Assembly (NCBI RefSeq): GCF_014697625.1 | Contig: NZ_JACJSG010000009.1 | Span: 124,001 to 188,000 of the forward strand | DNA: 64,000 nucleotides | Direction: 5' to 3' | Source: Anabaena azotica FACHB-119 | Lineage (GTDB): Bacteria > Cyanobacteriota > Cyanobacteriia > Cyanobacteriales > Nostocaceae | Shown here: positions 25,278-35,242 of the stretch, one piece after another | Position numbering within the stretch: position 1 is the stretch's first letter | Layout: each line of letters begins with the position of its first letter | Made by a program: the position numbers and the translations under genes | The notes under the pieces: generated by a model | What the model saw: only the letters and a program-made list of their open reading frames with translations | Told to the model about the DNA's origin: nothing | Database searches by the model: none

Positions 25278-26513
25278 TCATTTACCCGAAATATGGCGGA
25301 TGAAATCAAACAAATAATGTGCCATTTGTAATTTAGAACAAGGTGCTATTTTTTGCTGTCTTCCTTGACTATCTAAAAAGACGGCTTGATTATTTTCACT
25401 ACCAAAACCGCTATCTGGTTTGTCGATGGGGTTAGCAACGATCGCATCCAATTTCTTAGAGTATAACTTCTCTCTCGCTGGTGTGACTATATCCCCTGTT
25501 TGGGCGGCAAAACCAATTAAACGCTGATGGGGTTGTTTGAGTTGTCCTAGTTGGGCAACAATATCTGGTACAGGTTCCAAGGGTAAGGATTGAGGGAGCG
25601 ATCGCTTGGGTAATTTCTCGGTACTATAATCTTGAGGTTTCACATCAGCCACCGCCGCAGACATGACGATGATATCTGCGTTGGGTAAATATTCCAGCAT
25701 CACTTGCTGCATCTCTTCTGCGTTGATAATGGGAATTGCTTGCACACCCAAAGGTACATCCCAATTAGCTGCACCATGTACCAACGTCACCATAGCGCCC
25801 CGGTGTAAAGCAGCTTGAGCTAAAGCCAGTCCCATTTTACCAGTAGAAGGATTACCAATAAATCGCACTGGGTCAAGATACTCTTGCGTACCCCCCGCAC
25901 TAATTAAAACTCGTTTACCAGCTAAATCTCGTTTACCTTTGGTATGTAATAGCGACTGGGTGTAAGTCAAGATTTCTGGAGGTTCCGCCATTCTGCCAGC
26001 ACCGACGCGATCGCAAGCTAACAAACCTGATGCTGTACCTATACCATGATACCGACTATCTGTCAATAACTGTTGCCAATTGCGTTGTACTGTTAGCTGT
26101 TCCCACATATCCGTATTCATCGCCGGCGCTAACAACACTGGACAAGTGGAAGCTAACACGGTATTGGTGAGTAAATTATCAGCCATGCCGTAAGTTAGTT
26201 TAGCTAAAGTATTCGCCGTCAGGGGAGCAATTACCAACAAGTCCGCCCACTCACCCAACTCAATGTGCAACGGACGAGAGTGAGTAGGTTGCCAAAAATC
26301 ATCATCTGTGTAAGCAGGGTGACGCGAGAGGGTTGCTAAAGTCAGAGGTGTAATGAATTGCTGTGCGGAACGAGTGACAATAACTCGCACCTCCACCCCC
26401 GACTTAAATAAACTAGAAACTACTTCACAAACCTTGTAAGCTGCAATACCACCGCCCACAGCCACAAGCACCCGACTTTTTCTATTTTCTGTTGGGGGTT
26501 GGGAATTAACCAT
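25278..26513 (-). CDS. coaBC: Bifunctional phosphopantothenoylcysteine decarboxylase/phosphopantothenate-cysteine ligase
   Basis: A 411-residue Dfp protein. The CoaC flavoprotein half has GGGIAAYK, the catalytic His in [16 protein letters not shown], the PAMNTDMWE motif and the [12 protein letters not shown] loop. The CoaB half starts with [20 protein letters not shown] and has [16 protein letters not shown] and the KLPKR lysine loop. Together they make two steps of coenzyme A synthesis (ligation of cysteine to phosphopantothenate with CTP, then decarboxylation). The DUF2555 gene lies 76 bp upstream on the same strand and may share its promoter. Length is normal. Confidence 0.95.
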   Translation of the reverse strand: MVNSQPPTENRKSRVLVAVGGGIAAYKVCEVVSSLFKSGVEVRVIVTRSAQQFITPLTLATLSRHPAYTDDDFWQPTHSRPLHIELGEWADLLVIAPLTANTLAKLTYGMADNLLTNTVLASTCPVLLAPAMNTDMWEQLTVQRNWQQLLTDSRYHGIGTASGLLACDRVGAGRMAEPPEILTYTQSLLHTKGKRDLAGKRVLISAGGTQEYLDPVRFIGNPSTGKMGLALAQAALHRGAMVTLVHGAANWDVPLGVQAIPIINAEEMQQVMLEYLPNADIIVMSAAVADVKPQDYSTEKLPKRSLPQSLPLEPVPDIVAQLGQLKQPHQRLIGFAAQTGDIVTPAREKLYSKKLDAIVANPIDKPDSGFGSENNQAVFLDSQGRQQKIAPCSKLQMAHYLFDFIRHISGK

Positions 26514-26589
26514 GACAAAAACTCAACAGTAAGGAGTTAGGATTTAATTCTTCATTTTGAATTACTCCCAACTCCTGAATATTAAATAC

Positions 26590-26802
26590 TTATGCCTCGT
26601 CGTAGGGTTCTAAGTCTAGCAGATGAATATAGGGTTCTACTAACTCTGGACGCTGAAAAGCGATCGCCCTTAGTAGATGCCAGTCATTTAAACCCTCAAA
26701 AGCATTGCTATAATTATCCATCTCTAGACGAGTAGCTAGTTCTTCTACTTCTGCTACGGACATGGCAGCAATTTCTTTCTTGGAAATGCTTAGAGTTTTC
26801 AT
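26590..26802 (-). CDS. DUF2555 family protein
   Basis: A 70-residue protein with the conserved cyanobacterial DUF2555 C-terminus (NDWHLLRAIAFQRPELVEPY..LLDLEPYDEA) and a helical N-terminal half (SISKKEIAAMSVAEVEELATR). Function is unknown. It is soluble and acidic at its end. The start at 26802 (MKTLSIS) follows AGGGAGGGG at suitable distance; a longer frame beginning at 26856 runs through that ribosome-binding site and is rejected. It sits just upstream of coaBC on the same strand with a 76-bp gap, so the two may be cotranscribed. Confidence 0.85.
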   Translation of the reverse strand: MKTLSISKKEIAAMSVAEVEELATRLEMDNYSNAFEGLNDWHLLRAIAFQRPELVEPYIHLLDLEPYDEA

Positions 26803-26956
26803 AATGCTTGCCCCTCCCTTTTGCAGCATTCGCACCCAGCACGGAATGAGTGACACGCTAATGTGCCACTCAATCTATATTACTCACTAGATGGCATAGA
26901 TTTCCTAAAATCTTTCAGAATTTATACCATATTTGTCAAAAAAATTGTCACTCAGA

Positions 26957-27571
26957 CTAAACCAGGGTATTGACAATGAAATTTCTGGCTACATCTAACA
27001 TTTCCAAATTAATTTCATGTCCTGTATCAAATTCATGATATTTGACGGGAACACCCAAGGATTCTACGGTTGTGCGTGCATTAACAGCAGCTTGCAGTGG
27101 CACAACTTCATCCCTTCTACCGTGCATGATTAAAATGGGCGAAATATTGGTATTATTGGGTGCGATCGCTTCTGGATGTAAATACCCACTCATCACCAGC
27201 AAACCAGCCAAGGGCAATTTTGAACCCACATCAAAAGTCATCGCCCCGCCTTGAGAAAATCCACTTAAGATAGTCCGGGATAAAGGCACACCAGTGCTAC
27301 TTTCTAAAGAAAGGACAAAATCTTTTAACTGTTGGCGACTTTCTGCCAAACCTTCATACATATTTTCCACTCTCAAGTCATACCAAGCCCGCCCCAGAGG
27401 AGTATAAGGGTATGGATAAGGCGCATTGGGAAAGACAAACTGATAATCAGGTAAATTGAAATAGGGCAGTAAAGATGCCACATCCTCAGCATTAGCGCCC
27501 CAACCGTGTAAGGTGACAACTAAGCCGGTAGGTGTTTGAGAATTAGCCGGGGGAACATTGATAAATTGCAA
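26957..27571 (-). CDS. Alpha/beta hydrolase, carboxylesterase/phospholipase type
   Basis: A 204-residue protein of the compact acyl-protein-thioesterase/carboxylesterase family. It shows the oxyanion VVTLHGWGANAED, FPNAPYPYPYTPLGRAWYDL, nucleophile GFSQGGAM (Ser), acid MHGRRDEVVPL (Asp) and His in FDTGHEIN. It is cytosolic and its substrate is unknown; relatives hydrolyse short acyl esters or acyl thioesters. Length and motif spacing are standard. It has its own spacer on both sides and lies downstream of the DUF2555-coaBC pair on the opposite side from the large two-gene locus. Confidence 0.85.
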   Translation of the reverse strand: MQFINVPPANSQTPTGLVVTLHGWGANAEDVASLLPYFNLPDYQFVFPNAPYPYPYTPLGRAWYDLRVENMYEGLAESRQQLKDFVLSLESSTGVPLSRTILSGFSQGGAMTFDVGSKLPLAGLLVMSGYLHPEAIAPNNTNISPILIMHGRRDEVVPLQAAVNARTTVESLGVPVKYHEFDTGHEINLEMLDVARNFIVNTLV

Positions 27572-27637
27572 AGACAGAGGTTTGCTCCTAAAAACTGACG
27601 CTGTAATAAATCCTATCTCTAGAAGTGGCGTTAAGCT

Positions 27638-30600
27638 TTAGTTTGGTTCATCTTCTAGCAAAATTGTATTGAGAAGATTTAGTTCATTGGATGCCATAAA
27701 GTAGCGATCGCTAAAAACTGTTTCTAATTGTGTAAAAATCCTTCGCCCTGCCACCGCAACCCAAGGAAATGTTCTATAGTAAGGTATTACGGGTATAATT
27801 AAGCCTTGAGGAGTTAGAGAACGTCCTAGCCCACTTCTCCAAGCTTGGGGGTCTTGTAATACTTGCTGGCGGGTATCATCTTCTGATTGTTCGTTCCAAA
27901 AATGGGGATAGTCTAGAGGTAAGCCCAGAACTAAGTTTTGAGTTTTCAATGCTTGAAGTGTAGAAGATTCAATCACAAATCCCGCTTGTTCCCGACTCAA
28001 TAGTTTATGTATTTCGTTTGCAGGACGTTTGAGTTTTGCAGGAAATTTGTACTTCTTGCTTTCAGCAATTTCTTTTAATGAGCCTAAAAGACGATTGCTA
28101 TTTTGCTTAACCTCGGCTTTCCATGCTTCAAAACTAAATATTTCTTCTGTTTGGCGATCGCTCCAATCTTCTATCCAAAAAGGCCCTATACAAGTTAGAT
28201 TATCAGGTATTTCTAGCGCATCATTATCTAATGATGGCAACAAATAACTCTGAATCCTAGAAACAGCTACAGCCATAGCTTGTAAGGTTTGATAATTTGC
28301 ATAGGACTTAGCATTTCTCTGTGGTGATTGACCTCTCAAATCAAAATGTTTAAAGATGGTTGTAGTTAACTGTTCCGCCCTTTTAACAATTGCTTTTGCT
28401 TCTTGGGGATGACTATCGCTGATAAAAACTTTGGCTTCACGCAAGAAATCTAATAAATCATCAGACATCAAACGCAACAATTCTTCATCGCCAACCGAGC
28501 CAACGGGTACAAATGCAATTCGGTTTCTATTCAGTCCTGCATCACCTTTGATGCGGGTATGAATTGTCGAGCGCAACATTACCAGCAAAGTCAATAAATC
28601 ACTCGATTGACGCAACCATAATCTTTTGGGGTCAATGTCTTCCCTTTCTATGAGAAAATCATTGATGAGCATAACTAAGCGTCTAGGTTTGTTATCTCCA
28701 GAAACTTCCATTCCGGTTTCTGGATCTAGATACATTCCTCTACCACGGTAAATTAATTGCGCGACTTCCATTAAAGCGGCTTCAATATTAAAGCGGGGAA
28801 TTGCAGCTATAATGCAATCAGTTTTCGGGAAAGAAACACCTCTTGCGCCTGAAGAAGTCATGAGTAAAACTCGAACATTATCACGTCGTGGCGGCTTGAC
28901 TAATTCCAATCGCTTATCGGGTGATACACTTTGATCCAAAACCTCCACATCTTCCTTATTTAGGAGAGCTTCTTTACCAGTGGTCAATTTTTCTTGCAAC
29001 TCACGCAGAAAAGCTTTATCCTGAGCAAAGAAAATTAACTGCTCTGCTTCCTGCTGTAGCCCACGCTTGATTTCTAAGTAGGCATTTGTTAGTGACTCCT
29101 CTTGTGATTTTTCTCGAATTGCTTGTCTAATTGTTTGCTGTGTACCGTCACTATTTTGACCTGGTTTAACGGGAGACAGCTTAATACTGTAATCAATACT
29201 GAGTTCAGTAGCGGGGTAGCTATTTGTCATGATATGTAGCGTTGGGTATTTTCTAGGGCCGATTTTTGTATGAGTCCCTGTCACCCGAAATGGTGCTTCC
29301 CCTCGACTTTGACTAATTAATACTTTATCAGGGGCGCGATCGCCTGAGTCCAAAAAGCTATCCAACACCAGTTCATTGCTGAGTGAAGCATCAGCCAAAA
29401 TCAGCACAATTTTAAATGGAGATTGATTTGTATCAAACGGTTTAATAAATTGCGCTTCCAACCATTCAGCTAACTTACGGACAAAGGGTGCGCCTGCACC
29501 ATCACCAGCGAGTTCATCTACCATGACAACTATAGTAGGAATCCGCGCTGCAAATGCTGAACGTTCATTCTTTGCAGGTTTCTTACTGATATCTTTGTGT
29601 ACAAATAAGTTGTTGAAGGCATTAACTGTGGTTGATTGATCGCTGAGTGTCCGATAACCTTGAATAGCAGCAGTCATTACCAGTTGATTAACCCGTGGGT
29701 TTGCTTCTAGTAATTTTCGGGCTGACTTTGCTATCGTACCCAATACCCCAGGATTTTTAAGTGATTCTACGCTGTAATCCCGTTCATTAAGACGACGTTT
29801 AAACCGAGTCGAACCGACTATATTGCAATCAATATCATGTTCTTGTTCTGGGGTTAGGAAGAAGATATTGCTAGGAGGACGTGTGAGGTTTTCAATACCA
29901 TCAACAACAACAGCACTATCGATATTTTGGGGTGGAAAATTGTTTTGTTGAACCTGTTTTTTATACCATTCTGGAGCTGCAACAATCAAATTTTTATTGC
30001 TGGTGATGGTTAATATGCCAGTGGGTTGCTCGTTTTCTCTAGCCAGTTTGTCAGTCACATCTCGATTAATTACAACTCGCGGACTAAGATACAAAAACAA
30101 GAAACCTTGCTCCTGCTGCTTAAGAAATTTCATCACAGCAGTAGTTTTACCAATACCCGGATTTCCTTCCAAAGCTAAGACGTTAATTTTACCAACTTGA
30201 GCAGCAGTCAACCCAGCAAAAACTGCGGCTTCGTGTACTTTTCGCAGAGATAGTGTTTCCTGGTCGGGATTGATTTGATTGACAAAATTAGCAATTTGTG
30301 TTTTTGGGTCGCTTCCAAAAAACTGATGTAATGCCTCGTGGTCTTCAATAGATGCGATCGCCTCATCCTTAGTAATTTCACTCATCGGGTTGTAAAAATC
30401 CGTCACATTCTCCTGAAACAAAAACTGGGAGTATTGACCTAGAGTTGGGTTTTCAGTTAGAGACTTTGCTTGTGCTTTCAACGCAGAGGGTAGCCCCTTC
30501 AAAAGCTTCTTAAACACCGAACGAATTTCTGCATCTAAATCGAGTGGCTCATCATTCTCTGAATGTTTAGCCTTGCAATATGCTTCTCCTAAAGATTTCA

Positions 30601-31567
30601 TTAACTTGGCTCTAGTATCTGGTTCTGGTTCCACACCAAAGAATTGAGCAGCCAGACTTTCAATACCATTCGATGTAACAGCCATCGCTCTGGCGTTGCA
30701 AGTCCCTTCTAAACGCTTAAGCTTGCGTAACACCTTAATCAGGCTATCTGTATAAGATGATGCCTGACAGAGCTTGAACAATGGTTTATCTTGACCGCTA
30801 AATGCGGAAAGAAAATTTTTCATCCTTTCAGAGAGTGCAAAATCTTCACCCTCAACTTCTGCACAAACTCTAGAGAAGACTCCCTTTGATTCAATGTAAC
30901 GCGCATAGCGACTCATTTCTTCTCTATGAGGTGCTTCTTGTTGAAAATCTGCAAATTTGAGGGGTGCGTTATACGAAAATTCCAAACAAAAAATTAGGTT
31001 TTCAATTTTTTTGTGTTTTGGGTCTTTTGCAAAGTCTTTGGGAGGTTTTAAATCCTCTGATTCTCTTTGAGAAATAGATTGGTTGGATAGCCATAAAATA
31101 AAATCGGCTCTGGCTGGTTGTCCTCGGTTGACTAAGGTTTCGTCTGGTTTCCCTGGTATATTGAAAGCTTCTTGAAATGCTTTTGCTGTCGCTTCTTTTT
31201 CTTCATCTCGTAGCATTTGCTGCCCTGGAAATGTTAAAGGACACCAAATTGCTTCTAGTTTAGGTTGCTTAATTTGACTGTGGTTGAGACACTCACGCAT
31301 TGCTGTCCAACCTAAACCATAGCCGAGTACCAACAGATGACGCAGCATGGTTTCCACCCATTCTTTAGTGTAGGTGTCTGTGATTTTAAATGCTTTGACC
31401 AATTGATGGAAGACATCTGTATTTTTGTGAGATTGCCAAGTCTGAAAAACGTGATTTTCTTTCAATAGTAAGTTTTGGTGAATTAAATGTTGTAAAACAC
31501 CGCGTTTAACAGCAATTTCAAATACTTGCCCCCATATAGAGGCTTGTTCTAGAAAAGATAATTCCAT
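27638..31567 (-). CDS. Large helicase-like ATPase of an uncharacterised two-gene system
   Basis: A 1309-residue protein. Residues 1-430 form an N-terminal region of unknown type; within it D155 (ARADFILWL) and E196 (LIFCLEFSYN) are spaced as in PD-(D/E)xK nucleases, but the usual Lys is Ser. An ATPase core follows: Walker A GNPGIGKTT (468-476), Walker B VVMVDELAG (690-698), a motif V-like TSSGARGVSFP (904-914) and motif VI-like QLIYRGRG (937-944). The GVSFP...QxxxRxRG order resembles DinG-like superfamily 2 helicases. The C-terminal 350 residues are not recognised. The ATG overlaps the stop of the 1058-aa gene by one base (TAATG) with AGGAA in front, so the two are translationally coupled. 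I infer a role in DNA or RNA conflict with mobile elements; the exact function is unknown. Confidence 0.7.
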   Translation of the reverse strand: MELSFLEQASIWGQVFEIAVKRGVLQHLIHQNLLLKENHVFQTWQSHKNTDVFHQLVKAFKITDTYTKEWVETMLRHLLVLGYGLGWTAMRECLNHSQIKQPKLEAIWCPLTFPGQQMLRDEEKEATAKAFQEAFNIPGKPDETLVNRGQPARADFILWLSNQSISQRESEDLKPPKDFAKDPKHKKIENLIFCLEFSYNAPLKFADFQQEAPHREEMSRYARYIESKGVFSRVCAEVEGEDFALSERMKNFLSAFSGQDKPLFKLCQASSYTDSLIKVLRKLKRLEGTCNARAMAVTSNGIESLAAQFFGVEPEPDTRAKLMKSLGEAYCKAKHSENDEPLDLDAEIRSVFKKLLKGLPSALKAQAKSLTENPTLGQYSQFLFQENVTDFYNPMSEITKDEAIASIEDHEALHQFFGSDPKTQIANFVNQINPDQETLSLRKVHEAAVFAGLTAAQVGKINVLALEGNPGIGKTTAVMKFLKQQEQGFLFLYLSPRVVINRDVTDKLARENEQPTGILTITSNKNLIVAAPEWYKKQVQQNNFPPQNIDSAVVVDGIENLTRPPSNIFFLTPEQEHDIDCNIVGSTRFKRRLNERDYSVESLKNPGVLGTIAKSARKLLEANPRVNQLVMTAAIQGYRTLSDQSTTVNAFNNLFVHKDISKKPAKNERSAFAARIPTIVVMVDELAGDGAGAPFVRKLAEWLEAQFIKPFDTNQSPFKIVLILADASLSNELVLDSFLDSGDRAPDKVLISQSRGEAPFRVTGTHTKIGPRKYPTLHIMTNSYPATELSIDYSIKLSPVKPGQNSDGTQQTIRQAIREKSQEESLTNAYLEIKRGLQQEAEQLIFFAQDKAFLRELQEKLTTGKEALLNKEDVEVLDQSVSPDKRLELVKPPRRDNVRVLLMTSSGARGVSFPKTDCIIAAIPRFNIEAALMEVAQLIYRGRGMYLDPETGMEVSGDNKPRRLVMLINDFLIEREDIDPKRLWLRQSSDLLTLLVMLRSTIHTRIKGDAGLNRNRIAFVPVGSVGDEELLRLMSDDLLDFLREAKVFISDSHPQEAKAIVKRAEQLTTTIFKHFDLRGQSPQRNAKSYANYQTLQAMAVAVSRIQSYLLPSLDNDALEIPDNLTCIGPFWIEDWSDRQTEEIFSFEAWKAEVKQNSNRLLGSLKEIAESKKYKFPAKLKRPANEIHKLLSREQAGFVIESSTLQALKTQNLVLGLPLDYPHFWNEQSEDDTRQQVLQDPQAWRSGLGRSLTPQGLIIPVIPYYRTFPWVAVAGRRIFTQLETVFSDRYFMASNELNLLNTILLEDEPN

Positions 31568-34500
31568 TATTTCCTGTGTAGAACTTGAGAAACGTAGGTG
31601 AGTACAGCGCGATAATTAAGTAATACCTGTCCTTTACGGCGGGTGTGGAGAACTTTCACTTCACCAGCCTCTTCTACTGTATTAGGCGATATCCAACTAA
31701 ACGGGTCTAGCACTGGGATGAGTTGACCTTTTTTGTCCGCATCTCGTTCCGCTTCAATAAAATGCAAGCCCCGCAATACAGTTAGTAAACAGGGATGAAT
31801 AGGAGAGTCTAAATCAGGATTGATCAAATGCTGACGAGCGCGTTGAATCGAGTTAAGACTGCGAACTTTTGTATCCGAAATTAGGAAATATGTACAAAAA
31901 CCAGATTGTATGCGCTCTTCTGCTTGAATAGCATAAAGTGTAGCAAAGGTATAAACCGGAATAAAATCACGATAATCTTCTGGAGTAGCAACAGAACTCC
32001 AGAAAGTTGTATGGTCTTCAGCTTGCGAAATTTCAAAAGCTGCTTCATTGTACCCGCGATCGCGCAACCTTGTAGCCGGAAAAACATCCCTTACCATTGG
32101 GTATATGTTGATATCAGGAAATGTTTGCAAAACTTCTTCTAAAAATTCTGTAGGTATTAAAGAAGAATTTTGTTTTGCGGCTCGATTAATGCGGCGATCG
32201 CCATAAGCATGAGCTAATAAAATAATGTGCTGACATCCTTGGGCTTTGAGGTGACGAATTTCTTCTTGAACTGAGCGTTGCGTTTTTAGTTGTTCTGGAG
32301 AATCAAGTACATCAGACTGCATTCGTTCTCTTTTAAGTTCATAACCTATAAACGGTTCACTAACAGATGTAGCAACATAACTTTGAGTCAGAAAAAGATA
32401 TGCTTTCTCTTCATCATTGGGAAAATTCCCATCGTTACAGGGACGACTGGCGTAGGAAATCAAACCAATCTTGGGGACAGAATCGGAATTTTGGCAACTA
32501 ATACAAAGTGGAAACGCACTTAATAATGCTTTAAAAATACCGTATTTGCTCCATTTTGTCGTATCAGTTTGTTTCACCAGATTTTCTAGAACCATTCCCT
32601 GCATTCGGATAGGGGTATCCTCGCCTAGTATGGCTTCCAAGGTTTGGGCGGCTGCGTAAACATAAGCATCCCCATTTTTGTCTTTATTGTCCTTATCTTC
32701 ATCTAATTGTTTTCCTGTTTCTTGCAGCCGCAACATTAAGGTTGTAAAGTCAACTGATTCTTCCTTCTGACCACGTTTTTGCAACCTTGTAATGATTCGC
32801 CACAAACAACAGTAAATTAGCACAGCAAAAGCGGTAACGGCGGCTGCATGATACTGCTTCTTTTCCTCAGCGTCTTTTGTATTTGCTCGCCGCTTCACAG
32901 TTTCAACATCGTATTCCACTATGATTGCGGCTGGTAATGCCCAGCCAGCAAATTGAGCAGCATTTGTAGAAAGCTCATAAGTTAATTTACCATCTTGTCC
33001 CTTCTGCCAAGAACGAGGAACCCAACAAACTTGCAGGAGTTTCTGCGGTAATAAACGCTTGGCTCTTATTTGATTACTTGCGCCTTTAGTTATTAAGTCA
33101 TATTCTGAAATTTCGGTAGTAACCTTAACCGAAAAAAGTCCTGATGTTGCTGGTTGCTCACAAATTTGTATATGTTTAAACCATTCAACCTGTTCGCTGG
33201 AATTTTGTTGCGGCTCTACAAGCAACTTTCTGATACCTGGTGTTGCTCCTTCTAGCCGATCCCAATTAATGATAGTGTTTTTAACACAGATGAATTGTTG
33301 TGAAGAGCGATTCTGAACTTGAGATATGATTTTTTGGCTCTTATTCTGCAATACTTTCGTCAGTGCTTTGGCAATTAACTTCATTGACTCAGAGCGTTTT
33401 TTTAATTCGTCTAAAGTCTGGCGAATAGCGTCTTTACCCTGGGATTGAAAATTTGCTCGGAGTTCATTCACTACATCGGTTAGTGATTCTTTAGTCAGCG
33501 AGACTTCATCTTGTTGAGGAACAACGATGGACAAAAAGATGAGCTGCGCTAAACGACGACGAATTTCCCAAGGTTTTGGTGAGGAATCTTGATCATCATC
33601 ATCAAATAAATATTCTTGAATTTTTTCGATGCGTACTTCAAAAGCAGGTTTACCTAATTCTGGGTTATCTCCATTGACTCGAAAACGATAACATACTTCA
33701 CGCTGAACTTGATTGTTAGTCTTTTGCTCAAAAATTTGAGTTTTCCATTCAGGCCAAATAGCTAAACAATAATAAAAGGTGGCTTTACTAAGTTCATCGG
33801 CTAAGTCAAACTCAGCCGCACCACCAAAATGAGCCGTTAAATCAAAGGTATAGTCCTCTTCTTGAGCAGATGTAACTAGAATGAGTATGCGATTGACATA
33901 TTCTACTAAAAGTTGGTAATTTGGGTCATTACTTGAGCGGGCATTTTCTGCGATCGCCTCCATAATCCGAAAGCTAATTGTTAATCGGACTCGTGACAAT
34001 GCTTCATCATCTATAAAATTTAGAAAACGCTGGATTTGGCTATCTTCTCTACCTTTTTCTGCTTTTAAAGTTGCGATCGATGAATCAACATCATCTTCAT
34101 CGTTGCCACGTTCGTCTTGCAAATATTTTGCAGCAGCCCTGCACATTTGCTCAAAATAATCAGTATTTTCAATTCGTTCGCGTGCAGAAATGACTGTCGC
34201 TAAAGACTTGTTATCTTTAGTGTCTCCTGCTTTAAATGCTATAGGTACGATGTTGCCAGTATTAACCATATTCTGGAAAGACGTACCTGCTTTTTCAGCC
34301 AGTTTTTTGAGTTGCTTATCAGGCTCATCTAACAGCAATGTCGATAATAAGCTGTCGGAAGGCACAGCATTATTTAGTGCCTCGTCAATAGCAGCCATTA
34401 ATCTATCAATCGCACCTGGTAATTTTGTAACGTTGCCATCACTCAAACAGCCGCCAACACGCGACTTATTACCATTTGCTGGCATCGATAAGTTTTGAAT

Positions 34501-34743
34501 AAACCCTCCACCTCTAGCAGGGTTAAAAGCCTCTTTAAATTTAGTTTGTTTAAACAGACGATACATAACGTCTGAAGTACGTATTCTCAGGCGTTTATTT
34601 TGATTGTTGTCAAACTCAAATAACTGCATCCCGTAACCGCTTGGGGAAATAGCTTGAGCCAGTAAATCTATGACTGTAGCGAGGTCAATAGAAGGCTTAA
34701 GTGAACGCGGGTCAACGTGAGCGCCAGAACCTTGTAAAGGCAT
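31567..34743 (-). CDS. Large protein of unknown function, partner of the helicase-like gene
   Basis: A 1058-residue soluble protein, first gene of the pair. I recognise no catalytic motif. Residues 1-480 are mainly helical. Residues 520-660 include YDLITKGASNQIRAKRLLPQ, a hydrophobic stretch AAAVTAFAVLIYCCLWRI (633-650) that may be a buried helix, and several basic patches. Residues 758-900 have a strand-strand-strand-helix-strand-helix-strand order (IGLISYASRPC, AYLFLTQSYVAT, FIGYELKRERM, IRHLKAQGC, HIILLAHAYGD, INIYPMVRDVF) compatible with an RNase H-like fold, but without a clear catalytic acidic set. The pairing with a divergent helicase suggests a PIWI-like or nucleic-acid sensor partner; this is inference. 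AAGGAA precedes the ATG, and a TTGACA promoter box lies about 110 bp upstream. Confidence 0.7.
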   Translation of the reverse strand: MPLQGSGAHVDPRSLKPSIDLATVIDLLAQAISPSGYGMQLFEFDNNQNKRLRIRTSDVMYRLFKQTKFKEAFNPARGGGFIQNLSMPANGNKSRVGGCLSDGNVTKLPGAIDRLMAAIDEALNNAVPSDSLLSTLLLDEPDKQLKKLAEKAGTSFQNMVNTGNIVPIAFKAGDTKDNKSLATVISARERIENTDYFEQMCRAAAKYLQDERGNDEDDVDSSIATLKAEKGREDSQIQRFLNFIDDEALSRVRLTISFRIMEAIAENARSSNDPNYQLLVEYVNRILILVTSAQEEDYTFDLTAHFGGAAEFDLADELSKATFYYCLAIWPEWKTQIFEQKTNNQVQREVCYRFRVNGDNPELGKPAFEVRIEKIQEYLFDDDDQDSSPKPWEIRRRLAQLIFLSIVVPQQDEVSLTKESLTDVVNELRANFQSQGKDAIRQTLDELKKRSESMKLIAKALTKVLQNKSQKIISQVQNRSSQQFICVKNTIINWDRLEGATPGIRKLLVEPQQNSSEQVEWFKHIQICEQPATSGLFSVKVTTEISEYDLITKGASNQIRAKRLLPQKLLQVCWVPRSWQKGQDGKLTYELSTNAAQFAGWALPAAIIVEYDVETVKRRANTKDAEEKKQYHAAAVTAFAVLIYCCLWRIITRLQKRGQKEESVDFTTLMLRLQETGKQLDEDKDNKDKNGDAYVYAAAQTLEAILGEDTPIRMQGMVLENLVKQTDTTKWSKYGIFKALLSAFPLCISCQNSDSVPKIGLISYASRPCNDGNFPNDEEKAYLFLTQSYVATSVSEPFIGYELKRERMQSDVLDSPEQLKTQRSVQEEIRHLKAQGCQHIILLAHAYGDRRINRAAKQNSSLIPTEFLEEVLQTFPDINIYPMVRDVFPATRLRDRGYNEAAFEISQAEDHTTFWSSVATPEDYRDFIPVYTFATLYAIQAEERIQSGFCTYFLISDTKVRSLNSIQRARQHLINPDLDSPIHPCLLTVLRGLHFIEAERDADKKGQLIPVLDPFSWISPNTVEEAGEVKVLHTRRKGQVLLNYRAVLTYVSQVLHRK

Positions 34744-34825
34744 AATTATTTCCTTTGTAATTTTCAGTCTTACGACTGCTTCATCTGCTCAAACTTTGCA
34801 GTCTCAGCAAATGGACTCCATATTT

Positions 34826-34855
34826 TTACTAACTCAAATGTGCCGAATCTGTCAA
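34826..34855 (-). promoter_or_regulatory. Candidate promoter of the two-gene helicase locus
   Basis: On the minus strand, TTGACA (34855-34850) is followed after 18 bases by TAGTAA (34831-34826), about 80 bases before the first ATG at 34743. The -35 is perfect and the -10 weak. Confidence 0.35.
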
Positions 34856-35242
34856 GGGGGGTATATTTTACGTTTAAAAATTTTTTTAAAGAATTATTAC
34901 ACAAAGAAGATGGTTGTATAGGTTATACAGCAAGTTGCAGGTAAATGAGGTACAGATATAAATGATAAAATTCTTGTGGGGTGGGCATCTTGCCCGCCCT
35001 TGTGTACCTCACTCAGATGAAATATGCTGTATTTTTTTACAGAGTAAATAAACGATGTTAACTGTGCTAGAAAATTTATAAAGTAAACCTTAAATTCTAT
35101 GGTGCGTGATAGCAAAACGTAAAGCACCAAGATATACGGTGCGTTACGGCTAATCCTGATAGTCTTAAACCCCCAAAAACCTGCACAGCCGTAACACACG
35201 CTACTTAATATTTAATAATCTGTCAAGCTACCAATCAGACTG
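34856..35242. other. Spacer upstream of the two-gene locus
   Basis: AT-rich, with a GTGGGGTGGGCATCTTGCCCGCCC hairpin (about 34977-34998) of the dispersed GTGGGCAT type, and no supportable gene. Confidence 0.5.
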
